64,000 nucleotides of DNA from Kordia sp965283645 (GTDB lineage Bacteria; Bacteroidota; Bacteroidia; Flavobacteriales; Flavobacteriaceae): assembly GCF_965283645.1 (NCBI RefSeq), contig NZ_CBDIPG010000001.1, forward strand, positions 2,418,001-2,482,000. Reading direction: 5' to 3'. The translations under genes and the position numbers were made by a program. Shown one piece after another: positions 45,781 to 53,908 of the stretch. The number at the start of each line of letters is the position of its first letter. Position 1 is the first letter of the stretch. The notes under the pieces are model-generated. The model was given only the letters and a program-made list of their open reading frames with translations. It did not search any database and had not been told where the DNA came from.

Positions 45781-47130
45781 TTATTTCTTTTTTGTTTCTT
45801 TTTTGTCTGCTGGTTGATAGAAGTTTGGTGGAAAACTGTTTAATTGTCTCCAAAGTTCAAACCAAATTGGCACATCATCAAGCAATGCAATTGTTCTTGC
45901 TCCTGAACCAACTCTGATTGCTTTTGGCCATTCGTGATCGCTTTCATCTGGCGCTAACAATATTCTATATTTTCCATTGTCACTGATAAAGTTTTCAATG
46001 GCAACTACTTTTGCTCCATACGTTCCGTACGATACATTTGGCCATCCGCTGAATACAATTGCTGGCCAACCATCAAATTGTACACGTACTTTTTCACCAA
46101 TGTGAAGTAATGGCAAGTCTATTGGACGCACAAAACTTTCTACTGCCAATTCATATTCAGCTGGCATAATTCCGACAAGTTTTTCACCTTCTTTAAATGT
46201 TTCTCCAATTCCGCCTTTTATAGCTTTATTAATAAAACCGTCTTGTGGCGCCAAAATGTAAAGCAAACCGTTTCGAACTTTATAATTCGTGTATTGATTC
46301 TCCAATTTCGTTACTTGCGCTTCCGTATCATATTGACTGGATTGTGCTGTAAACATATCACTTTGCGCTTTAGATATTTTATCAGCATACGTTGCTTCTG
46401 TTCGTGATAATTCTATTTTCGCATTGATTAACTCGTTTTTGTTTGCCAAGTATTTATTCTCTAAAGAAATGAGTTTTGCTTGTGTTTCTTGCAGTTTTAA
46501 ACGTTTTTCTTCTACATCTTTCACCGCTTTTAAGCCTTCTTTTTGCAACGTTTCAATACGATCATATTGACGTTGTGCAATTTTTTCATTGATGCGTGCC
46601 GCTTCTACATCAATACTATCACCTTTTATTTTTAGTTTTGCTTGCAACAGTTTGTTTCCAGCCTGTTTTAACTTTAAGTTTCGCTCATTTTGCAAAGCAG
46701 CAACTTGTCTTTCCAACGCGCCTATTTTTCCTTTGTATGCTGTTACCGAAGATGACTTTGCTTTGATTTGATCGCCAGTACGTTCTACCAATTTATCATC
46801 AAAGTAATCACTTTTTATTTCTGATATTTTTAAAATTGTATCTCCTTTTCGAACCGAATCGCCTTCACGAACATACCATTTTTCAATACGCCCAGGAATT
46901 TGCGATTGAATGGTTTGCGGACGTTGACTAGGCGTTAACGTTGTTACTTGACCTTGTCCAGAAATATTTTGTGTCCACGGCAAGAATAATACAATAAGTC
47001 CGATGATTGCAAACGCTAATAAAAACTTATTAAACTGCTTGTAATATTCTTTTGTAAAAATCTTTTTACCAGATCTGAATTTGGTAAGATCGACTTTTTT
47101 ATTGAGTTGATTATTAGATATGTTTAACAT
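45781..47130 (-). CDS. HlyD-family membrane fusion protein
   Basis: A 449-residue periplasmic adaptor with one N-terminal membrane helix (FLLAFAIIGLIVLFLPW, about residues 34-50), biotinyl-lipoyl-like halves (IPGRIEKWYVREGDSVRKGD and LYILAPQDGFINKAIKGGIG), and a long coiled-coil hairpin between (~residues 115-280). It links the ABC transporter in the inner membrane to the TolC-like channel. The start overlaps the 3' end of the ABC gene by 7 bp. Confidence 0.93.
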   Translation of the reverse strand: MLNISNNQLNKKVDLTKFRSGKKIFTKEYYKQFNKFLLAFAIIGLIVLFLPWTQNISGQGQVTTLTPSQRPQTIQSQIPGRIEKWYVREGDSVRKGDTILKISEIKSDYFDDKLVERTGDQIKAKSSSVTAYKGKIGALERQVAALQNERNLKLKQAGNKLLQAKLKIKGDSIDVEAARINEKIAQRQYDRIETLQKEGLKAVKDVEEKRLKLQETQAKLISLENKYLANKNELINAKIELSRTEATYADKISKAQSDMFTAQSSQYDTEAQVTKLENQYTNYKVRNGLLYILAPQDGFINKAIKGGIGETFKEGEKLVGIMPAEYELAVESFVRPIDLPLLHIGEKVRVQFDGWPAIVFSGWPNVSYGTYGAKVVAIENFISDNGKYRILLAPDESDHEWPKAIRVGSGARTIALLDDVPIWFELWRQLNSFPPNFYQPADKKETKKK

Positions 47131-48794
47131 GCTTTTCGACTTTTAATTTCTCCTTTTTCTAGTGTTAATAGTCCGCCGCAACTTGTTTTCCAACGTTCGT
47201 TGCTACTAACAACAATTAATGCCCACGGGTTTGATGGATCTGTTAAGAAATCAATGATTTCATTACTTTCATCAACATTAAATTGATCTAATGGATCTTC
47301 TAGAACGAGTACTTTTGGCTTTTTAATGATTGCTCTTGCCAGTACTATTTTTTTAGAAATGTTATACGAAATTTGTTTTCCTTCCGGATTTAATACGGTT
47401 TTTAATCCTTTAGGTTGTTCTTTTATAAATTGTGTTAATCCTACTTTTTCAAGCGCCCAAAATATGGTTTCATCAGAAATATTTTCGTTTCCAAAAGATA
47501 AGTTTTCTCTAATGGTACCTTCAAATGGCGTTTCTTCTGAAAGTGATAATCCTAAATGCGATCTGTAATGATTTAGATGCAAGCTTTCCATCGAAAATTT
47601 ATTCACAAATATGCTTCCTGCTGTTGGCGCTACAACTGCCGTTATTAATCGTAGTAAGCTTGATTTTCCAGAACCACTTTCACCTTGAATTAAAATTCTA
47701 CTTTTTGGTGTTACAAGTAGTGATATATTTTTCAAAATTGGCTTTTCGCGATTTGAAACTTCATAGGAAACATTTTCTAATTCAATGGACATTCCTGCTT
47801 TAAAATCTGGCGCTTCTCCTTCTTGTAACTCTAACTCTTTATCAACTACTTGCCCTAGTTTTTCAATAGAAGTTAACACATCGTAGAATGACTCGAGTCC
47901 GACAATTAATTTTTCAACTGAAGCAATTACTAAAAGAATGATAATTTCTGCCGCGACAAATTGTCCAATGTTCATTTCTTGATTTAATACCAATGCACCA
48001 CCAATTAATAATAAGGAAGCTGTTACCAATACTTTAAACGAGATCATTTGTATAAACTGCAATACCAATACTCGGAAATGACTTTCTCGTGCTTTTAAAT
48101 ATTCTTCAACTAAAACATCATTTTTTTTGAGTGCTAAATTGGTATTTCCAGATAATTTGAAACTTACCATGGTTCGTGCTACTTCCTGAATCCAGTGTGC
48201 AACTTTATACTTGTGTTTTGACTCGTCTAAACTTGTCTGCAAACCTTTTTGAGCTGTGAATTTAAATACAACATAGATTAAGACTATCAATAAAATTCCG
48301 AAAATGATAAAAAATGGATGATAGAATGATAATAAAATTAATGCAAAAAGAATTTGTAGCAATGCAGAAGGCACATCAATTAATATTTTTGAGAGTCCTT
48401 TTTGAATTGTTAAGGTATCAAAAAATCGATTTGCTAGTTCTGGTGGGTAATAGTTACGCAGTTCGTTCATCTTAATTTTTGGAAAACGATAACTCAACTC
48501 AAAAGAAGCACGCATAAAAATTCGTTGCTGAATGGTTTCTATGATTCGCAATTGCATTAATTGTAGTGCGCCGGAGAAAACAACGCCTAACGTTACCAAG
48601 ATAACTAATACAATCCATGAAGTTGAAATTTGCGCTCCTTGTATTAAGTTGATAATTGATTGAATTCCAAGCGGTAATGATAAAGCTACAATTCCAGCAA
48701 AAATGGCATAGTACAATATTTGAAAAATATCTTTTTTCTCTAATTGTAGTAAGCCAACAAAACGTTGCCAAGGTGATAATTGGTTATTTTCCAT
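47124..48794 (-). CDS. ABC transporter (fused permease-ATPase) with degenerate ATPase motifs
   Basis: A 556-residue half-transporter: six membrane helices over ~residues 25-300, then a nucleotide-binding domain. Walker A is intact (GESGSGKSS, 371-379). Other motifs are altered: the Q-loop has SLSEETPF (no Gln), the signature is ISYNI (475-479) instead of LSGGQ, Walker B reads VLVLED (495-500) with Asp and Glu exchanged, and the H-loop has Ser530 instead of His. There is no N-terminal C39 peptidase, so it would not itself cleave double-glycine leaders. It heads the ABC-HlyD-TolC operon and resembles type I secretion exporters. Confidence 0.9.
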   Translation of the reverse strand: MENNQLSPWQRFVGLLQLEKKDIFQILYYAIFAGIVALSLPLGIQSIINLIQGAQISTSWIVLVILVTLGVVFSGALQLMQLRIIETIQQRIFMRASFELSYRFPKIKMNELRNYYPPELANRFFDTLTIQKGLSKILIDVPSALLQILFALILLSFYHPFFIIFGILLIVLIYVVFKFTAQKGLQTSLDESKHKYKVAHWIQEVARTMVSFKLSGNTNLALKKNDVLVEEYLKARESHFRVLVLQFIQMISFKVLVTASLLLIGGALVLNQEMNIGQFVAAEIIILLVIASVEKLIVGLESFYDVLTSIEKLGQVVDKELELQEGEAPDFKAGMSIELENVSYEVSNREKPILKNISLLVTPKSRILIQGESGSGKSSLLRLITAVVAPTAGSIFVNKFSMESLHLNHYRSHLGLSLSEETPFEGTIRENLSFGNENISDETIFWALEKVGLTQFIKEQPKGLKTVLNPEGKQISYNISKKIVLARAIIKKPKVLVLEDPLDQFNVDESNEIIDFLTDPSNPWALIVVSSNERWKTSCGGLLTLEKGEIKSRKAC

Positions 48795-49142
48795 GTTTTA
48801 TATTAAAAACGTTAATTTTTGTTTTGAAAAACTCGTTATAAATTCTTCTCCACATGCTATCTTAATATTTACGAACGCAAATATAATAGTAATACTATTA
48901 ACTTAGCATATGAAAGTATTATTATTAACATTAAAATAATTTATGCTATTGATTAACAATAGCTTATTGAATTTTTAGTGTGTAAAATTTTAACATATTA
49001 AGGCTATAAAAAACAAAAATGCTACTGATTTACATCAAATATCTTTTAAATATTTGATTTTTAACTATTTAAATTAAGAATAATAAATTACTTTCAAATT
49101 AGATTGCGTTTTATATTGAAACAATAAGGCAAATGTAGTTAG
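48795..49142. other. Gene-free AT-rich region upstream of the ABC operon
   Basis: About 350 bp without a supported gene. It is very AT-rich and must hold the promoter of the minus-strand ABC-HlyD-TolC operon, but I could not pick one promoter with confidence. Confidence 0.5.
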
Positions 49143-49197
49143 AAAGTTCAACATAAACTTCTCGTCCTACTTTGGTAAATCTCAATATATTACATAT

Positions 49198-49231
49198 AAA
49201 AAAAGCTCCTTTCGTAGTTGAAAGGAGCTTT
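49198..49231 (-). terminator. Terminator hairpin, duplicated left copy
   Basis: AAAGCTCCTTTC and GAAAGGAGCTTT pair around GTAGTT, with a T run on the minus strand. It follows a 15-nt tRNA remnant only, so it now serves no complete gene. Confidence 0.7.
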
Positions 49232-49316
49232 CTGTTGGCCTACTAGGGCTTATTTCGGCGAAAGCTCAACATAAACTTCTCGCCCTACTTTGGTAAATCT
49301 CAATATATTACATACT

Positions 49317-49349
49317 AAAAAAGCTCCTTTCGTAGTTGAAAGGAGCTTT
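49317..49349 (-). terminator. Terminator of tRNA-Gln
   Basis: AAAGCTCCTTTC and GAAAGGAGCTTT pair around GTAGTT, 4 bp downstream of the tRNA 3' end on the minus strand, with six A on the plus strand giving the U tail. Confidence 0.85.
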
Positions 49350-49353
49350 CTGT

Positions 49354-49425
49354 TGGCCTACTAGGGCTCGAACCTAGACTCTTCTGGACCAAAACCAGAC
49401 GTGTTGCCAGTTACACCATAGGCCA
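49354..49425 (-). tRNA. tRNA-Gln (anticodon TTG)
   Basis: The 72-nt minus-strand sequence folds as a cloverleaf. The acceptor stem TGGCCTA pairs perfectly with TAGGCCA. The anticodon arm is TCTGG-TTTTGGT-CCAGA with anticodon TTG, and the T arm has GGTTCGAGCC-type sequence. CCA is not encoded. The first base U1 paired with A72 is typical of tRNA-Gln. It is followed directly by a terminator, and its 3' end is repeated 118 bp away. Confidence 0.96.
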
Positions 49426-49585
49426 ATGCTGTAATGCGGATGCAAATTTAAAACAAAGTTTGAAACAAGCAAATATTTTAATTATTTATTTTCAAGAAAA
49501 ATGATTCTTAAGCTTTTCCAAAAAATTAGACTTGTTATATGATAAATTCTTAAATTCGCCGTTAGTCTTAATTAAATGCATATTC

Positions 49586-52500
49586 ATGACTTCTTTAAAC
49601 TTTAAAAAATGGAACACCATCTTAGGATGGGGAGTTTTTTTAATTGCGCTACTAACTTTTAGTCTGACTGTTGAACCTACAGCAAGTTACTGGGATTGTG
49701 CAGAATATATTAGTACTGCCGCAAAGCTTCAAGTTGGTCATCCACCAGGAGCACCATTCTATCAAATGATGGGTGCTGTATTTGGAACTTTTGCTTCAGG
49801 TCCAGAACAAGTTGCCATAATGGTCAACTATTTATCAGTGTTTTCTAGTGCCTTTACTATTTTATTTATGTTTTGGTCAATTACCAATTTGGTCAAAAAG
49901 GTTGCTTTGAAGAAACCTGACGGACAAAATGAAGAAGTAGAATTTACATTTGGAAAACAAATTGCTGTACTTGGAAGCGGATTAGTAGGCTCATTAGCGT
50001 TTACGTTTTCAGATAGTTTCTGGTTTAGCGCTGTTGAAGCCGAAGTATACGCAATGGCAGCATGCTTAATGTCCGTTCTATTTTGGATGGTTTTACGTTG
50101 GGCAGACGAAATGCATAAACCAAGAGGCGATCGCTGGCTCGTTTTAATTTCTTTAGTTATTGGATTGGCGTTTGGTGTACATTTAATGGGATTACTAACA
50201 ATTCCTGCATTGGGAATGATTTATTATTTCAAGAATTACGAAAAGGTAACAGTTCTAGGATTCATCTTAGCAAATGTAATTTCAATAGCCGTTTTATTTT
50301 TTGTGTTTAAATTTATTCCACCAACAACATTGAGTATTTTCTGGAATATGGAAGTATTTTTTGTAAATACGTTTGGAGCGCCTTTTAATACAGGTTATAT
50401 TTTTGCAGGCTTGTCATTTATTGCAGTTTTCTACTTTGCTATTAAGTACACAAAAAAGAAAAATTACCGCTTGTTAAACACAATCACACTTTGTTTGGCT
50501 TTCATTTTAATGGGATTCTCAACATGGTTGATGATTCCTATTCGTGCAAACTCTGACATTGTGGTAAACGAAAACCAACCTTCTAATGCACATTTACTTT
50601 TAGCATATTATAATTTAGAACAATATCCTGAAACACATGTCCTTTATGGACCAATGTACACGGATATTTATGGAGGATTGGACGCGGAACAACCATATGT
50701 TGATGATAAACCACGCTATGAAAAAGATATCGCTTTAGATAAATATGTAGTTGTAAATACATGGAAAGGGGCAAAACAGAATTCGGACAGTAACCACAGA
50801 GGTTTTTTACCAAGAATGTGGAGTTCTGATCATGCTGTGAATTATATGGAATACACAGGATTGTTAGATTTTGATATAAAGTCTAAATATCGCAGTGATA
50901 AAGAAATTGTAAGTATTATCAATGATTTCAAAATGAGAGCGAAAAATGGTGAGATTTACGCAGATGATTTTGAAAAACATATTAAAAGAATTCGTGAATA
51001 TATTATTGTAAAACCACCAACTTTTGGGCAAAATTTATATTACATGCTCAATTATCAAATGGGCTATATGTACTGGCGCTATTTTATGTGGAATTTTGCT
51101 GGTAGACAAGATGATATTCAAGGAAAAATGGACAATCATGGTAATTGGATTAGCGGAATTGGGTTTATTGATGAAATGCATTTAGGCGCTTCACAAGACA
51201 ATTTACCATCAGATGTTTTAAATAACAAAGCAAGAAATACATATTTCTTCTTACCACTAATTTTAGGAATCTTAGGGTTTGTATTTTTATTACTACGAGC
51301 ACCGAAACAATTTTGGGTGTTGCTCATATTCTTCCTATTTACCGGATTAGCTTTAAAAGTATTTTTGAGTGAACGACCTTTTGAACCAAGAGAACGTGAT
51401 TATGCACTGGTAGGCTCATTCTATGTATTTGCTATTTGGATTGGTTATGGAGTTTATGCACTTTTCGATTCGTTACGCGAATATGTTGATGGAAAAATTG
51501 CCGCTGGAGCTATAACCATTGTTACTTTATTTGCTGTTCCATTATTAATGGCTTCTCAAAACTGGGATGATCATGACAGATCAAATCGTTATACAGCACA
51601 ATCGACCGCAAAAGCATACTTAAATTCTATGGAAGAAGATGTTGGCGCTATGGTTTTCACTATTGGAGACAACGATTCGTTTGCACTTTGGTACGCACAA
51701 AGTGTTGAAGGTTACAGAACAGATGTTAGAACCATAAACACAAGTCTTCTGGGGACGGATTGGTACATTGATCAAATGAAGAAAAAAGCATTTGATAGTG
51801 AAGCAGTTCCTTCAGAAATGACACATGATAAGTACAAACACGGAACGCGTAATTATGTTCGTTATGAACGTCATCCTGCGGTTTCTGATAGTACAGTTTG
51901 GGAACTAGATCGATTTATGGACTGGGTTTTAAGCGATCGTAAAGAAACGAAATACGGCTATTTAATTGATCAAGTATATGAAGTAGAAGATCAAAATATT
52001 CCGCAAAGTCAACGAAATATTATTTATTATCCAGTAAATAAAGTTCGTGTTCCTGTGAATAAAGAAAATGCCGCAAAATATGTAGATCCAAAAGATAGAC
52101 ATCTAATAGTTGATTATATCGATATTGAATTGCCACAAACTGCATTGTACAAGAATAATTTAATGATGTTAGACATCTTGAATCAAAACGATTGGAAACG
52201 TCCAATTTACTTTACAGGTGGAAGTTTTGACAAAGCAGAATACATTTGGATGAAAGATTATTTACAGCTTGACGGATTGGTACTAAAGCTAATTCCTATC
52301 AAAACTAAAAATGCTAGCGAATATGAATTAGGACGTGTGAATAGCGAATTAATGTATAAAAATGTAATGACTTGGGATTGGGGAAATGCTGATAGTGATG
52401 ACATTTATCATGATCCACAAACACGTAGACAAAGTATTTCATACCGATCTAATTTGGCAAAACTAGTAGAACAGTTAATCAAAGAAGGTAAAAATGACAA

Positions 52501-52861
52501 AGCTGAAACCATCATTGATTTAGCATTAGAAAAAATGCCAATTAAGTATTTTGGATATTATATTTTTACAGAACCTTTTATTGATGGCTATTTCAAAATA
52601 GGCAAAACAGAAAAAGGAATGGCTGTTTACAATGAAGTAAAAACTAAATACATTGAATATTTAGATTATTACAAAAGTGTAAAAAGGAGCCAACAATATG
52701 ACGACATTGAAGACATTTATCAATATTTAGAAAAATATAAAAGTCTTGTCAGTATTTTAGATGCAAACGATCAAAAAGCAGCATTAGAAAAAGAACGAAT
52801 GCTTTTCCAAAATTATGTTGAGCAATTCAAACATCTTTTTGGTGCTGAAGATGCTGAATAA
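49586..52861 (+). CDS. DUF2723-family multi-pass membrane protein
   Basis: From the ATG at 49586 the protein is 1091 residues; the frame is open 18 codons further but that stretch looks like promoter DNA. The N-terminal half has about 10-12 membrane helices with the family signature TVEPTASYWDCAEYISTAAK and VGHPPGAPFYQMMGAVF, as in GT-C-fold glycosyltransferases related to protein O-mannosyltransferases. The C-terminal half is soluble and ends in helical repeats. The Asp in WDCAEY is in the place of the catalytic acid of GT-C enzymes. Role in surface or protein glycosylation is inferred. A polysaccharide deacetylase gene follows 12 bp later. Confidence 0.88.
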   Translation: MTSLNFKKWNTILGWGVFLIALLTFSLTVEPTASYWDCAEYISTAAKLQVGHPPGAPFYQMMGAVFGTFASGPEQVAIMVNYLSVFSSAFTILFMFWSITNLVKKVALKKPDGQNEEVEFTFGKQIAVLGSGLVGSLAFTFSDSFWFSAVEAEVYAMAACLMSVLFWMVLRWADEMHKPRGDRWLVLISLVIGLAFGVHLMGLLTIPALGMIYYFKNYEKVTVLGFILANVISIAVLFFVFKFIPPTTLSIFWNMEVFFVNTFGAPFNTGYIFAGLSFIAVFYFAIKYTKKKNYRLLNTITLCLAFILMGFSTWLMIPIRANSDIVVNENQPSNAHLLLAYYNLEQYPETHVLYGPMYTDIYGGLDAEQPYVDDKPRYEKDIALDKYVVVNTWKGAKQNSDSNHRGFLPRMWSSDHAVNYMEYTGLLDFDIKSKYRSDKEIVSIINDFKMRAKNGEIYADDFEKHIKRIREYIIVKPPTFGQNLYYMLNYQMGYMYWRYFMWNFAGRQDDIQGKMDNHGNWISGIGFIDEMHLGASQDNLPSDVLNNKARNTYFFLPLILGILGFVFLLLRAPKQFWVLLIFFLFTGLALKVFLSERPFEPRERDYALVGSFYVFAIWIGYGVYALFDSLREYVDGKIAAGAITIVTLFAVPLLMASQNWDDHDRSNRYTAQSTAKAYLNSMEEDVGAMVFTIGDNDSFALWYAQSVEGYRTDVRTINTSLLGTDWYIDQMKKKAFDSEAVPSEMTHDKYKHGTRNYVRYERHPAVSDSTVWELDRFMDWVLSDRKETKYGYLIDQVYEVEDQNIPQSQRNIIYYPVNKVRVPVNKENAAKYVDPKDRHLIVDYIDIELPQTALYKNNLMMLDILNQNDWKRPIYFTGGSFDKAEYIWMKDYLQLDGLVLKLIPIKTKNASEYELGRVNSELMYKNVMTWDWGNADSDDIYHDPQTRRQSISYRSNLAKLVEQLIKEGKNDKAETIIDLALEKMPIKYFGYYIFTEPFIDGYFKIGKTEKGMAVYNEVKTKYIEYLDYYKSVKRSQQYDDIEDIYQYLEKYKSLVSILDANDQKAALEKERMLFQNYVEQFKHLFGAEDAE

Positions 52862-52873
52862 TCTTTATATAGC

Positions 52874-53527
52874 ATGAAATTATATACAGTAAAAACTCCC
52901 AAACTAGTGAAATCTTTATTTCCACAACTAGTTTGGGAGTTTTCTGTTGCTACAAAAACTATTTACCTAACTTTCGATGACGGACCAATTCCTGAAGTTA
53001 CACCGTGGGTTTTAGAACAACTCGCACAGTATACTGCTAAAGCTACGTTTTTCTGTATTGGTGATAATGTGAAAAAATATCCTAAAATTTATAATGATAT
53101 TATTCAACAAGGACATGCAGTTGGCAATCACACACAACAGCATGTAAACGCTTGGAAGGTTTCTAACGAATTATATATTTCTGATAGCATACATTGTGAT
53201 GAAACGTTTAAAACTGTCTTAAAATCATCAAAAAGAACGACTACAAAACTATTTCGTCCTCCATATGGAAAAATAACACCTCATCTCGCAAGAAAACTTC
53301 GAGAACTTGGATATAGTATTATAATGTGGAATGTGTTAAGTGGCGATTTTGACACAGAATTGTCTCCAGAAAAATGTTTATCAAATGTTCTTGATCATAC
53401 TGAAGCAGGAAGTATTGTTGTATTTCACGATAGCATAAAAGCACAAGAAAAGATACGCTATGCGTTACCAAAAGTATTGGCTCACTTTAGCAATTTAGGA
53501 TATACTTTTGACAGTATTTCTATTTAG
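52874..53527 (+). CDS. Polysaccharide deacetylase (NodB homology domain)
   Basis: A 217-residue carbohydrate esterase family 4 enzyme. Seen: motif 1 TFDDGPIPEVTPWVL, motif 2 with zinc histidines GNHTQQHVN, motif 3 FRPPYGKITPHLARKL, and a late IVVFHDS. It removes N-acetyl groups from a polysaccharide such as peptidoglycan or exopolysaccharide. No signal peptide is obvious, so location is uncertain. It follows the DUF2723 gene by 12 bp, and its stop overlaps the convergent thioredoxin-like gene by 4 bp. Confidence 0.93.
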   Translation: MKLYTVKTPKLVKSLFPQLVWEFSVATKTIYLTFDDGPIPEVTPWVLEQLAQYTAKATFFCIGDNVKKYPKIYNDIIQQGHAVGNHTQQHVNAWKVSNELYISDSIHCDETFKTVLKSSKRTTTKLFRPPYGKITPHLARKLRELGYSIIMWNVLSGDFDTELSPEKCLSNVLDHTEAGSIVVFHDSIKAQEKIRYALPKVLAHFSNLGYTFDSISI

Positions 53528-53820
53528 ACGTGTTCGGTAATTAACCCAATAAGTGTATTTGCATCTTGCTCTCCACTTTGTCTCCAAACCATTTCTCCAC
53601 CTTTGTAAATCATCAGTGTTGGCAAGCCTTTCACACGAAGTGCTTCTGCTAATTCCTTATTTTTATCAACGTCTATTTTAATAACTTTGGCGCTATCGCC
53701 AATAGCAGCCGCAACATCTCTCAATACGGGATGCATAGCTTTTGACTGCTCGTTCCATTCTGTATAAAAATCTAACAGAATTGGAATATCTGCACTAATT
53801 AATTCACCAAATTTTGACAT
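53524..53820 (-). CDS. Thioredoxin-fold protein lacking the active-site cysteines
   Basis: A 98-residue single-domain thioredoxin fold (IPILLDFYTEWNEQSKAMHP, then KVIKIDVDKNKELAEALRVK and LPTLMIYKGGEMVWRQSGEQ with the cis-Pro in GLPT). The usual WCGPC is replaced by W-NEQS at residues 22-26, and there is no cysteine anywhere in the protein. It therefore cannot do thiol-disulphide exchange and is more likely a chaperone-like or binding protein. The frame and length are otherwise normal. It is convergent with the deacetylase gene. Confidence 0.88.
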   Translation of the reverse strand: MSKFGELISADIPILLDFYTEWNEQSKAMHPVLRDVAAAIGDSAKVIKIDVDKNKELAEALRVKGLPTLMIYKGGEMVWRQSGEQDANTLIGLITEHV

Positions 53821-53908
53821 AAGCGAATGTTTTTATTTTTATAGAATTGCTATTTTTTTAACGAAAAACATAGCAGTTCAGTACTACAAATGTACTATTT
53901 TCTAGCAA

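Larger units (their letters stand above)
49143..49368. repeat. Tandem 118-bp duplication covering the tRNA-Gln 3' end and terminator
   Basis: The 108-bp segment 49143-49250 recurs at 49261-49368, offset 118 bp, with only a few substitutions (for example T/C at 49147/49265 and CTCGTCC/CTCGCCC). Each copy holds the last 15 nt of tRNA-Gln (49236-49250; 49354-49368), the terminator hairpin and a 55-bp spacer. Only the right copy continues into a complete tRNA. The 10 bp between copies (TATTTCGGCG) is unique. Confidence 0.85.

Noticed and set aside
49236..49250. Second tRNA gene at the left copy of the duplication
   Set aside because: Only 15 nt of the 3' end are present, so no cloverleaf can form.
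49261..49316. Short reading frame (IEIYQSRARSLC) in the repeat spacer, reminiscent of a GIY-YIG nuclease C-terminus
   Set aside because: Only about 12 codons; no domain motif is left, so the relation cannot be supported.
49532..49585. Upstream in-frame start of the DUF2723 gene
   Set aside because: The added residues have no family support and lie in promoter-like AT-rich DNA; the ATG at 49586 gives the usual N-terminus.
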